NCBI RefSeq assembly: GCF_000182925.2
Contig: NC_026507.1
Coordinates: 2,914,001-2,978,000 of the forward strand
DNA length: 64,000 nucleotides
Source: Neurospora crassa OR74A
Lineage: Eukaryota; Ascomycota; Sordariomycetes; Sordariales; Sordariaceae
Reading direction: 5' to 3'
Shown here: positions 54,685-64,000 of the stretch, in pieces
How the letters are laid out: the number at the start of each line of letters is the position of its first letter
Numbering within the stretch: the first letter of the stretch is position 1
Notes under the pieces: model-generated
Database searches by the model: none
What the model saw: the letters and a program-made list of their open reading frames with translations, nothing else
What the model was told of the DNA's origin: nothing
Made by a program: the position numbers and the translations under genes

Positions 54685-57585
54685 TTAATCATCCTTCTCC
54701 TCGCCCTCCTCTTCCGCCTCCGGCATAACCAACTTGACATCTACGCCCTTGCCCTTCTCCGACCTCCTAATCTCATAATGACCTCCAAGCACCAGATCCT
54801 TCGCCACCAATTCCCTTGTACGTCCCAAGCTCTCGATAGCCGCAATTCTGTCAATGGTCGCCTGCAGGTGTTCGCGGAAGCCGGGCTGGGCAACGATCTC
54901 CCGGAAAGCGAGGTGCATGGGCACGGAGCTGGCGCGCACCTGGGCGTTCTTGGTGATCGAGAAAAGATTGAGGCGGTCGAGGGCGCGCACAAAGTCGGAA
55001 CGCGTCATGATCTGCTGGGCCTCGTGCAGAGCGTACGAGGGCAGGATGTGGCCGACTACAGGGTCGTAGGTGGAAGAGCCGGCGGCTTCCATCATGGCTT
55101 CTTTATCGACGAGGGCGGTGGCTAGGACTACTGCTGCTGCCTGTTGATGGGGAGGGGGGTGTTAGCAGATTGGAGGGAAGATGAGGAAGCAGAAGGGGTT
55201 TAAGGGAGATAGGGAGTGGGAAGAGAAAGAAAAGGGAACAAAGAAACAGAAACTCACAGCCCACTTCTGCTGATCCATCACATCATCATCCATTTCCTCT
55301 CCCAGAATCCAGCACTGGTTCAAGAACCACGTCTTCTCCACTTGCTTGATCTCATCACACGTCGCCAGCATGTCATTGCTCTTGGCGACCCTATTCAAGA
55401 AATTCAGGCGACCACCCACGCGATCGTAGATTTGCTCCAAGGTCTGGTCGCTTAGATCCTCTCCGAAATAGCGGTGGCGATAATTTCTGAGGGCCGCCGT
55501 CGCCAGGTTCTTGGGCAAGTCCGTGATCGAGAGCACCTCCATGCGCGTGGCCAACTGCTTCAGTCTCTCATACACCCAGTAATCGTCGCTGTTAAACACC
55601 ATGGTAACCAAGTTGCTGGCGGCCCACTGCTCCGCCTTCTGCTGGAGCAGCTCAATCAGATCTTTGCCGTCCTCATCGTCGCGGATCAGATGCATCTGAT
55701 TGATGATAACCACCAGCGGCCTTCCAATCTTTGCACGCCGCTTGAGCGCCACCTTTTCCAGCTTGTTCAGCGCACGCTCAATATCCAACAGCGCCGTGGT
55801 GTCGCGCGGGCCGCGCTCGCTAAAGTAACTGCCGATGTAATCCTCGTGGAACTCGTAGTCGAGCGCCTTGCCCAGGCGGATGCGGAAGATCTCCAGGTCG
55901 GCATGCGCCTCAAACATGGCCACGCCGTCACCGTCGATCTTGCGCATGGCTTCCAACAGCATGCTGCTCTTGCCCGTGCCCTTGTCGCCGATGAACAGGT
56001 GGTAGTGCCCGATCTCTTTGCCAGCCACGATATCATCGACGATGTCCTGCTCGGGTCGTGCGATCCAATGCGTGGCGGCAGCAGTCTTGGAGAGCGGTAT
56101 GTTCTTGCCGATGGCGGCGAGGTCGAGGACGGGATCACCGGGCTCAAAAGCGTTGGCCATTTTCTGTAAGACGATGTGCTTATAGGTCTTGTGGTAGACG
56201 TAGGCAGCAATACTGAAACCGGCGCCGAGCACAAGTATGGAGGCGAACGAGGTGGCGGCTGCTTCGAGCATCTTGTAGAGGATCGAGGGGTTCTCATTTG
56301 GTGGGCAGTGGTGGTGATCGTCGGAGCCATGGCGGGGGGTAGTGCGAGCTAGAGGGGGTTAGTTTGTTGTCAAGTAGTATCTAAGTTATGTAGGAAAAAG
56401 AACTTGGGGAGACGTCATTCTGAACGGCACGAGGAGAGTAATATGGGGAGCAAGGCTTGGAAGACAAGGTCAGAATCGTCCCGATCAGGAGGTGGATTTA
56501 GGAGAAGATTCCGGGGATGAAAGAATGACCATAGTAAGACAACTTCCAGAGATTTGTAGGAGTTGTAACATTGATGGTTCGGGTAGAAGAGCCTTTGCGG
56601 TCTTGATCATGACCGTTCGACGTGTGGTTCGCAACCTTGTTGCTGGTAGAAATAGGCACCATCCAAGGATAAAGAACCATCTCTGGCTGACAACATGACG
56701 GCAAGGCGGGCCCAAGTCGCTGTACGATCAAAAACTGCGAGGCATCGTCCGAAAGCCCGTTGATAACGCCAAAGTGCCTTGCAGACTGCATGTACCGGCA
56801 AGTCTTGGACCCTGCATCAACCAAGTCGAGTCTTTCTTGTACGTGGCTGAATTCGAAGACAGAGGCATACCCCTGCATGATACCCTTCCTCGACATGACA
56901 CTTGTCCTGGGCAACCCTCGACCATTGTTCAGATCCTCAACCCCATTGCCATATTCAATGGAGAACAAAGCTCTCGATGGCAAATGTTCACACTCCAAAT
57001 CTACCCCCTTGTCAAGCCAAGTCATGACAATTCCGGGTTCGAGGCTGATGTATATAACGTGGTAGTGGACCACAGCGCACAACAGCCAGCACAAGCCACG
57101 CTCGAATCTTTTTCCTCCAACAACATTTTTTTTCTTTTTCTTTTTCTTTCGTGTAGCAAAATCAACCAACAACATGTGTTAAAAGGGGGGGGGAACCGAA
57201 GTGGGGATGCCACCTCAATGCTTGAACAATGCTTGACCGTCCATGAAATGCAACAGAGACCGGGGGGTGGTGGATAACACATAGGGATAAGGAGAAAGTT
57301 GAACCCACCGAAAGATCTGCGCTGCTGGTGCTGCTGACGTTGGAATAAGCTTCTCGCCGGAGGGACTGTGCGTGAAGATCCCAGCCGCAATCTCGGGGGC
57401 CATGCAGCAACTGCGGGTGTGGATGTTGTGGTGGTGGATCGTGATGATGCCAATGCTGATGACGACGTAGGAGTCCAGCGCGCCAGCGCGAGGGTGGACT
57501 TGTTGACATGGTTGAAGTTGAGGCCGCCGGTGTTGGTGGACTTGGCGGTTCGGATACGCCAGGCAGCGGGTATCCTGGATGCCAT
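54685..57585 (-). CDS. Mitochondrial-type membrane-anchored AAA+ ATPase-like protein
   Basis: Three exons (57585-57309, 56348-55258, 55140-54685) join in frame to 607 aa. Exon 1 encodes a 92-residue Arg/Ser/Thr/Ala-rich start without acidic residues (MASRIPAAWRIRTAKSTNTG), a clear mitochondrial presequence. The 960-nt intron 1 has a GTGGGT donor and CTAAC...CTCTAG end, long for this genome, so a further exon inside it cannot be excluded. Exon 2 opens with a linker, then a membrane segment (FASILVLGAGFSIAAYVYH) and a P-loop (GDKGTGKSSM). The Walker B position reads PLVVIINQMHLIRDDEDG, with Asn-Gln in place of Asp-Glu. A sensor-like block follows (TMVFNSDDYW). Exon 3 carries an alpha-helical region that may be a winged-helix C-terminal domain. 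Likely an inner-membrane ATP-binding protein; the substrate is unknown and hydrolysis is doubtful. Confidence 0.8.
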
Positions 57586-59988
57586 GATGATGGTGATGAC
57601 GTCTAGAAGTCTAAAAGTCTAGAAATCTGTTGGGGAATTGAATATTGAGATGAGAGACAAACAAAAAAGAAAAGGGGGTAGTTAGCAAAAGCGAATGACG
57701 GGAGAAGGGAAGGATAGTTAGCGAGAGAGAGAGAGAGAGAGAGGAGAAGATATGGTGCAAAGATTGGATAAGTTGGATGTTGAATAAAGGCCAGAAAAGG
57801 AAATGTGCCGCTCTCGGGGGCTGCGTGTCTTCCCTTCGGACGTCGATGAAGTGTCTTGCAGTGAGGTCCAAGCCAATGCGGCGGATGAGAGAGACAACTA
57901 AAGGGGAGACGGAGCATGCAAAACAGGAGAGACGGGAAGCAACAAAATCGCGGTTGACGTTGTTGGTTTCTGGGCCTGGCCCGCCTTGGCATACGCTATC
58001 TCCCCCCGATCGCTTGGGTAGGGGGCCCGGGTCTGCTGTCTGTAGGTGTCTGTGTGTCACCCTGTCGTGCAGCTGAAGCAGTGACGATGTCCACTGAAAC
58101 AATTGCTTGGCTTTTGTTTAGTAGTTCGCTTCCTGGAACCTGGAATCTGGGTCGAATCCCGCCATGGAACTGGGAATCTCTTTGCGGTAAAAGGTACCCG
58201 AGCTTAGGTTGGCAGTTGTCGGCCAGCTGCCAGCATTGTGCGCCAAGCTTAGCTCTATGGGAGGACCAACATCCAGCAAGCACTCCAGTCCTGTCGTCGA
58301 CATTGAGCAGCCGAATCACTCGGTCGTGGAAAGCCAAGGTGAAAAAAGAAGACGGATATATCATACAAGGGCAAATTTCCAATGGGGGTCGAATATGCAT
58401 GTCAAGTGGAAATACGCAATGGAGGACTGTCCACTCGGTGAATTGAAAGTGTCCCCGCCGGACATCACCGGGCTCAAAGTGGCTGCAAGGTAATCACCTG
58501 GTGAATCTGGAGGGAAGGTGCAATGCATTAGGTATGATCTGAGTGCCGACCGGTTCAGACATGGAAAGTGGTTCCTTCAGGTTCGACAACTGAACCAAGA
58601 CCTTCCATTCAACCACGGCAGGTACCTGCCCGTACCTTGCCTGGGTGGAATGGAAGTCCTAACCTACCAAGTGGAACTGAAGCCTTCTGCCCCTCAATAT
58701 CATCAATTCTGTTGCGCCAGGATCCATATCTCTATACACAACGGTTCCGGCGTGCAGGGAGCTACATGATCCAGGCTACTCTCTTTGTCAACGAGAAAGC
58801 TGGATGGCCTCTGCATGATGATCCAATACTCACGTTGAGGGACAAACTATTGTTATCTCCTCGAATTCAAGACCTGTCCAACTACTGGCTAACAAAGCTG
58901 AGAGCTTATACGTGAGAATCAACACTTTCCCCGCTACCGTTTGGTCTTGATTGATGAAGCTACAAGGGAAAGAGATGTCGGAGGTAATCAATCTTCCCAA
59001 CGAGCAGTCCAGCTCCATCTGTTATCAACCATGGCTGGGAACACCAGACCAAGATGTATAACAACAACTAGGAAACTGGAGGCGTGGCAGTTCCAGACAG
59101 GCAAAGCTAGTAACTTGTCTGTTATCCCTTCGTACTTTATATGACCATCAACTTTTGTGGAATTACATGGAAGTGTACTCGTGATAGCAACCCAGCTACG
59201 ACATCAAAAGCTCAACAGTTTCTCTACACGTCTCTCTATTGTCTAGCCGTGAAGATATTTAAGCTGCGTATATATACCCTTCGCGTTCAAGACCGTACGT
59301 ATGTTGAAAACAAGAAAACTAGAGATATGTATACAAAGTGACCTGATTCAAGTTGGGTTTTTATTTCTTTGCTTTGAGGTAGTCTTCCAGCGGTGGCTCT
59401 GCTGGTAGTGGCTAATACCCCAACGGGGTAACCAGATATAGATGAGTTTCTAAGAGGGGCTGAAACCACGTCCACGATACATCAACGCGTATTCTCCCCT
59501 TACCAATGGTCAGTTTAGTTGGAAAGGAAGTACCTTTCTACTTGTACTGTCTTTCTCACCCCCCTCCCTCCCCTTCCATGGCTTTCTTTCCGGCCCGTTG
59601 GAATTCCGAGCCCTTGCCGCGCACTCACTGTCCGCGCTTCCGTCGCCGGCAGGCGCTGTGCCTTCCAGCTTGATAAACTGTCTTCTACATATTCGTACTA
59701 GCCCTAGGCTGCCTCCGTTTGTGCTTCCCCTTCAGCCTTGTCTCAGGCACGCACAAAGTCAAGCCCACGATTATTTTTTTCCCCAGAGTGGCCCTTCTAC
59801 TTGCTCCATCTCCTCTTCCAAACTTCCCTCCACTACCATCTCTTCCCTTATCACGAGAGTCATACTTTGCTCACCTCATCCACTTGACCTCTCGCCATTT
59901 GCTTGAAAACTTCGCAAATTACCAAGCAAAGCGAAGTGATCGCCACGCCAGCAACGACCACACATTTTCACACACAGTCACACAGCTT
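57586..59988. other. Divergent intergenic region, 2.4 kb
   Basis: Lies between the AAA+ gene (minus) and the intron-rich gene (plus). Contains a GA dinucleotide run at 57721-57742 and CT-rich tracts at 59555-59600 and 59700-59850 that fit a Neurospora promoter. Short frames only; none supported. Confidence 0.5.
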
Positions 59989-60423
59989 GTAAGTAAACCC
60001 TTTCATATATAACCGTCCCCTCCCCCTCCTGTTTCTCGTGTTCTACATCTGCGCGAGGCACCACCTCTACCGCGCGTCTTTTTCTACCAGTCATATATAT
60101 ATGGCTATTGTCGCAGCGTCTCACCACGTCGTCAAGAGACGTACATGTATCTGACACGCAAAACATCACAGCACTCTCTCATTCTCCCAAGCTATCACGC
60201 AGAGACAGGTGATCTGGGGATCATCGACAGGCAACAGCGCTTGTCCACACCATGTGAGTACCTCTACATACTTCTCGCCCTCAAAACCCCTGCTCTATTC
60301 TTCATTTTGGTGAGATCACGTCAACGTCGCCGCGTGCTCTCTTACTGCACGATGTATATTGTTTTGATCGCAACATCCCACCCTAACTCGCCCTCCACAT
60401 GGTCACGCTTCTGACACTCGCAG
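59989..60423 (+). other. Probable 5' UTR introns of the downstream gene
   Basis: A GTAAGT donor at 59989 and a GTGAGT donor at 60254, the latter paired with CAG at 60421-60423 (170 nt), lie in CT-rich sequence ahead of the ATG at 60478. The acceptor for the first is ambiguous (several CAG near 60200-60235). Inference only. Confidence 0.4.
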
Positions 60424-60477
60424 TACAACAGATCTTGCGTCGTTTATTGCTTGGCCACCAGTTCCAAGTCATCAAAA

Positions 60478-61368
60478 ATGGACAAATTGACCCAGAAGGA
60501 GCTCGACTGTCTCCTCGCGCTCCGCGACCTGAAACTTGGTGGCGCCGTTCAGGACGTGGACACAGCTTCGGTGACCAACAACAGCGGTCACACTGGCCAG
60601 GGCCCGGAAGTGGTCAAGCCTGTTCCCATCCAAAACAAGGTATGTGATTAGTTTTTCAGTCTCATCCATCTTTTCTTCTGATCATGACTGAGCCCAATTT
60701 ACTAATTGGTGGGATTTCCTCAGGACGACTACTTCTACAAAGACATGATCAAAAATCTGGAGGAGATGGATAAGGTACCTCTAGTGGAGGGCGGAAGATG
60801 GGTATAAGCGGAGAGAAGACGAATGGAGATGGATGGTGATGGGTTGCGAAGTTCACGGTTTTTGACCCGACTCATGACATGGGTCTCTCTATCGTACGTG
60901 TTACCCTTTTCATTATACCTATTACGGTCAGTTACTGATCTCATTCTCCAGGTCGCCAAGGAGAACCCAGACTATTGCCTGGCGTCTTCGCTTACCATGC
61001 GCTCTGTCCGAGGCGGCGACTCGAAGTGTACCATTCAAAGCGTTTTTGGGGCTCGGGTCAGTCCAGTCAGTGCCGCGGAGGGAGTCCCGAGGGATCATAA
61101 GGACCCCATTGCTCAAGTTGCCGGTGATTCCGACGAGGACGATAAGAACGAGGAGGAACGCCTCAATGAGATGGTTGGTGCTGGAGCTCCCAAGTAAGTG
61201 TTGAGGTGCCTTCCAGCCGTGAGTATCTGGTGTGAACATTGTACTAACAATCAATCCAGTCTGATAACAAACGAGGAGCTGTTGAGGACTCCAGCCACAT
61301 ATGCTCGCTCCTGCTGCGACGGTCGAAATGTCCTACGAGGCGTCCTACGCAAGGAGGGCGAAGATTGA
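60478..61368 (+). CDS. Hypothetical four-exon protein sharing the dispersed module
   Basis: Exons 60478-60639, 60724-60774, 60952-61193 and 61260-61368 join to 187 aa, with donors GTATGT, GTACCT and GTAAGT and clear CAG acceptors. The protein starts MDKLTQKELDCLLALRDLKL, a helix-like acidic/Leu segment, and continues PIQNKDDYFYKDMIKNLEEM. Exon 3 contains VFGARVSPVSAAEGVPRDHK then DPIAQVAGDSDE, which aligns in the same reading frame with FGVRVNAEEGVRGTMRTHAR in the Pro-rich gene at 47.4 kb. The DNA around the end of exon 4 aligns with another part of that gene (CCTGCTGCGACGGTCGA), but the modelled reading frame there differs from that used in the Pro-rich gene. The last exon is therefore uncertain: either the gene borrowed its end from repeat sequence, or splicing differs. 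No known domain; function unknown. Confidence 0.62.
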
Positions 61369-62015
61369 TCCCACTCTTCGAAGGGGGGCGGCTACGTTGT
61401 CGAGCCATTTCCAGACTGTGCGTAGGCCGGCCGCGGCAGTGTTATTCATCAAGAGTGGACACTCATTGCCGCGGCCGGCCGCCCGTGCCCAAGTACGCGC
61501 GAGGGAGTCCGCTGGCCGATGACAAGTTGAGCGGTTTCCTCTGTTGCTACACCTCCCGGATCCCAACTGGATAGCATGTGCTCAGTCCGGTCCGTATTCG
61601 TTAGGTTGTCGAGTCTCGTTTCCAGAGTGGACTGGGCCGGCTGTGGCTATGCAGTTCATCAAGAATGGACACTCATTGCCGCGGTCGGTCCCAGTGCCCC
61701 AGGAACTCGCATGGGAGTTGGCGGCCGATGACAAGTTTCGCATCTGGCAAACTCCAACGAGCGGTTTCCTCTGTTGCTACACCTCCAGGATCCCAACTGG
61801 TTAGCAATGTGCCTGGTTCAGTCCGGTGCGTATTCGTTGTCGAGTCTCGTTTCCAAGACTGGGCCGGTCGCGGCTGTACCATTCATCAAGAATGGACACT
61901 CATTGTCGCGGCCGGTCCCAGTGCCCCAGAGAAGAGACAAGGTCCGCCTGCTGACTGAGGAGAGAGTCCGAGGGACGATGAGAACCCAATGCTCGAGTTG
62001 CCGATGAACACATGC
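61290..62015 (+). repeat. Array of degenerate gene-derived repeats
   Basis: Three imperfect copies of a 180-235-bp unit (about 61399-61605, 61606-61835 and 61836-62015). Shared words include TCATCAAGAATGGACACTCA, GAGCGGTTTCCTCTGTTGCT, GATCCCAACTGG and GTCCGTATTCGT. The last copy runs into a segment with GAGGGACGATGAGAACCC. Several of these words also occur in the coding sequence of the Pro-rich gene at 47.2-47.5 kb; the TCATCAAG unit does not. Frames are broken or mixed. It has ordinary base composition and shows no heavy RIP. Confidence 0.75.
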
Positions 62016-62092
62016 GGGACGAGTGTGGAATGAATGGGGTTGTGCTGAGCAGCATGGTCTTGTGACGGCTTGCTTGCTCACTAAGTGCCACA

Positions 62093-62190
62093 CGAAGAAA
62101 AAAGAAGAAAAAAAAAGAAAAAAGGAAGAAGGCCAGAAAAACAGCAACAAAAAAAAGGAAAAAAGAAGAAAAAAAAATGGAAAAAGGAAA
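62093..62190 (+). repeat. A/G-rich (GAA)-like tract
   Basis: Almost pure purine run just after the repeat array, with poly-A stretches broken by G. Confidence 0.8.
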
Positions 62191-62486
62191 GGTCAAAGCC
62201 ATGCTACTCTCTTGATACCTGCTCCAAGCGGGGTGGTCATCAATTTGAGAATGATCGAGTTGGTTGGGTGTAGGGGTTTCATAGATTACGAATACCGACC
62301 AAAGACGGGGGGATGGGAATGGCCAATGACTGGAAGCCAGACGAGTGATCGTAAGAATTAACCGAAGGTGGACAGTCCAACACCGAGAGCGAGATCTAAC
62401 TGAAGACGGAGCATCCCAAACCTCAAAAGACAGAATTTAGGTAGCAAGACGATGAAACCCCACAGTCTGGAAAGTCTAGTGCGTTG

Positions 62487-62556
62487 ATGCTGCTGCTGCT
62501 GCTGCTGCTGCTGCTAATGATGATAATGATGATGATTGATGGTGGTGGTGGTGATA
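62487..62556 (+). repeat. Compound trinucleotide microsatellite (TGC, GAT, GGT)
   Basis: Nine TGC units at about 62488-62515, then GAT-type units to 62540 and GGT-type to 62555. No coding frame joins them. Confidence 0.9.
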
Positions 62557-62590
62557 TTTAATCTAGATGCAGTGAGCTTCAATAACAAAG

Positions 62591-62622
62591 TTTTTTTTTT
62601 TTGTTTTTTTTTTTTTTTTTTA
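62591..62622 (+). repeat. Poly-T tract
   Basis: About 30 T with a single G near the middle. Confidence 0.9.
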
Positions 62623-63726
62623 GCTCCCTAGGAAATGACGATACAGTACAGGCATGTCCGCTTGCTTGCATGAGGCAAGCACATGCAGATACTGTAGCAC
62701 CTTCCCTTCTTCCACTGAAGTCCTCCCCCATGTACCTACCTTACTTACCTCTACAACGGTAATCACCGCTTCGCACTCTTTCTCACCGTCGTCCCCGCCT
62801 TGCCATTTTCTACCCCCATTGTCCCTACAGCTTTTTAAATCTTGCAGTTGAAAGAGCTCCTTCCCAAAGTTAGGACTCAACTGAGTGTCTCGTCACTACA
62901 TGTACCTACCTAGCCGAACTGCTGCTTACATCACCGCAGCAGTCAAGATCTTTAATGCTTTACGAGGGCGAGACTCCAGCTAAGGAGGCATGGAGCACAA
63001 GTGGGTGGCTCACCAAGACGTTTGTTGAATACATCGCCTCCAGGCTTGGTTGTGGCAAGGTCAGACATTGATGATTGATGGAGTACGGCTTCTTTCTTTT
63101 GCGACGTTGCAACGACTGGTAGCCCGAGCTTGGTATGTACCTACCTAGGTATAGATATCGGCTGCGAGGCCTGTCGATCGGCCGTCACAGAATACTTATC
63201 ACGACTAACCTTGTATTGTGTGAAGCGGTAGGTGGGTATCTTGAACGTTTGAACCGGACGGAGTTTGTTGGTGAAGGAGCTACGATCCATGGAGTAGAGC
63301 GTCAGATAGGCAGGTATGTTTGCGACAGCCTAAGTACCTACATTCGATGGTTGCGGTAATTTTTCGAGGGGATGCCCAAGGCCAGGACATAGAGGTAGAG
63401 ATAACACTCCATGAGCGTGAGCTATCTGATGATATATAAGAGACTGCAATTTTTGGGAATTCAAAAGAGGTTGAATTTCACCAACACTCCCTCACGAATT
63501 GCTGTTGTTATCACTAAGGACGGAATGTTACGTCTCTGCTTTTGGTATTCAAGGTAGTTTGCGACCAGGTATTTGCTTCCAAGCGAGCAAACAAACGTCG
63601 TGAAATCCTCCTCCCATCGCAAAGGCAGGCACACGTCGTGGTCCGCAGTGCAGGTACGCAACGCATGTCGGCACTTGAACAAACAACGACCCAAAAGAAG
63701 AAAAAGACGAAAAAGAGAGGTGCCGT

Positions 63727-63816
63727 TTCCCACACCGGGGTTCGAACCCGGGTCTTTGGAGGTTTCAACGTGGATGATTGAAAATCCAATATGCTAAACC
63801 TCTGCACTATATGGGA
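63727..63816 (-). tRNA. tRNA-Glu (anticodon TTC) with 17-nt intron
   Basis: Minus strand, 90 nt including intron. The acceptor arms TCCCATA and TGTGGGA pair (one wobble). The T-arm is CCGGGTTCGAACCCCGG. The anticodon stem TTGGA/TCCAA encloses TTTTCA, with anticodon TTC at 63782-63780 and the intron 63778-63762 after the position following the anticodon, the normal site for nuclear tRNA introns. D-arm resembles other fungal tRNA-Glu genes. Confidence 0.9.
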
Positions 63817-64000
63817 GAGCAGAGTGGCTGTTGTTGTTGTTATTGTTGGAAGGAGGGCAGCAAGTTTGTCCCTATGAGGGGCACATTTTCGTCTCATCTC
63901 TGCAGCGGGCGCCTTAAGCCTGCACTCGGAGGAAGGACCGGGAGTCCGCGGAAAGAACGTTCGAGACGCAGTAAACCTTCAGAAGCCGACCAGGACTTGC
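63817..64000. other. Window end, no gene seen
   Basis: Short TTG-type repeat just beyond the tRNA (63825-63850), then unremarkable sequence. Confidence 0.5.

Larger units (their letters stand above)
62016..63726. other. Intergenic with simple repeats
   Basis: Apart from the purine tract and the simple repeats listed separately, only short frames are visible, plus several TACCTA/TAGGTA words at 62735, 62900 and 63140. No gene supported. Confidence 0.5.

Noticed and set aside
55474-56169. Plus-strand 231-aa frame over the AAA+ gene
   Set aside because: Antisense shadow of a gene with a recognisable P-loop.
63895-63990. Dispersed 5S rRNA gene at the window end
   Set aside because: A few words resemble 5S (CCTTAAGCC), but the conserved control-region order is not present.

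Overview
The window is nuclear DNA of a filamentous ascomycete, most likely Neurospora or a close relative in the Sordariales. Genes are GC-balanced and about 0.8-4.6 kb apart. Introns are short (50-120 nt) with GTRAGT-type donors and CTRAC-type branch points. Spacers are full of CT-rich tracts and TACC/CCTAGG-like words. The repeated DNA is saturated with TpA at the expense of CpA/TpG, the signature of repeat-induced point mutation (RIP).

Layout. 1-6.0 kb holds three minus-strand genes: the 5' part of an unknown gene, a C2H2 zinc-finger gene whose frame is broken by one in-frame TAG, and a mannose-6-phosphate isomerase. 6.36-17.70 kb is an AT-rich RIP island with two elements side by side: a 9.57-kb Ty3/gypsy chromovirus fossil with two 340-bp LTRs, and a 1.77-kb Tc1-like DNA transposon with 50-bp inverted ends. 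A GC-normal insert of about 235 bp sits inside the transposon. 18.6-20.9 kb is a plus-strand DUF3292-like membrane protein gene, followed by tRNA-Lys(CTT).

21.9-48.4 kb carries seven minus-strand genes: a disordered protein with a possible degenerate HAD-like segment, an M1 aminopeptidase with a potential mitochondrial start, a Q-rich unknown, a small Dabb-barrel protein, an AT-hook protein, a Reb1/TTF-I-like Myb protein and a 1134-aa disordered Pro-rich protein. 48.4-53 kb is gene-poor and contains a CCHC zinc-knuckle relic next to a copy of a short coding module. Then come a small basic protein gene, a mitochondrial-type AAA+ protein gene (minus), an intron-rich unknown gene (plus) that shares the same module, a degenerate array of related sequence at 61.3-62.0 kb, simple repeats, and an intron-containing tRNA-Glu(TTC).

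The genes do not form one pathway. The most unusual signal is the dispersed coding module (core GTMRTHARVADEP). It is in frame in two separate predicted genes at 47.4 and 61.1 kb, open but without a gene at 52.1 kb, and part of a degenerate array at 61.3-62.0 kb. All coordinates and splice models were read by eye from the sequence; no searches were run.
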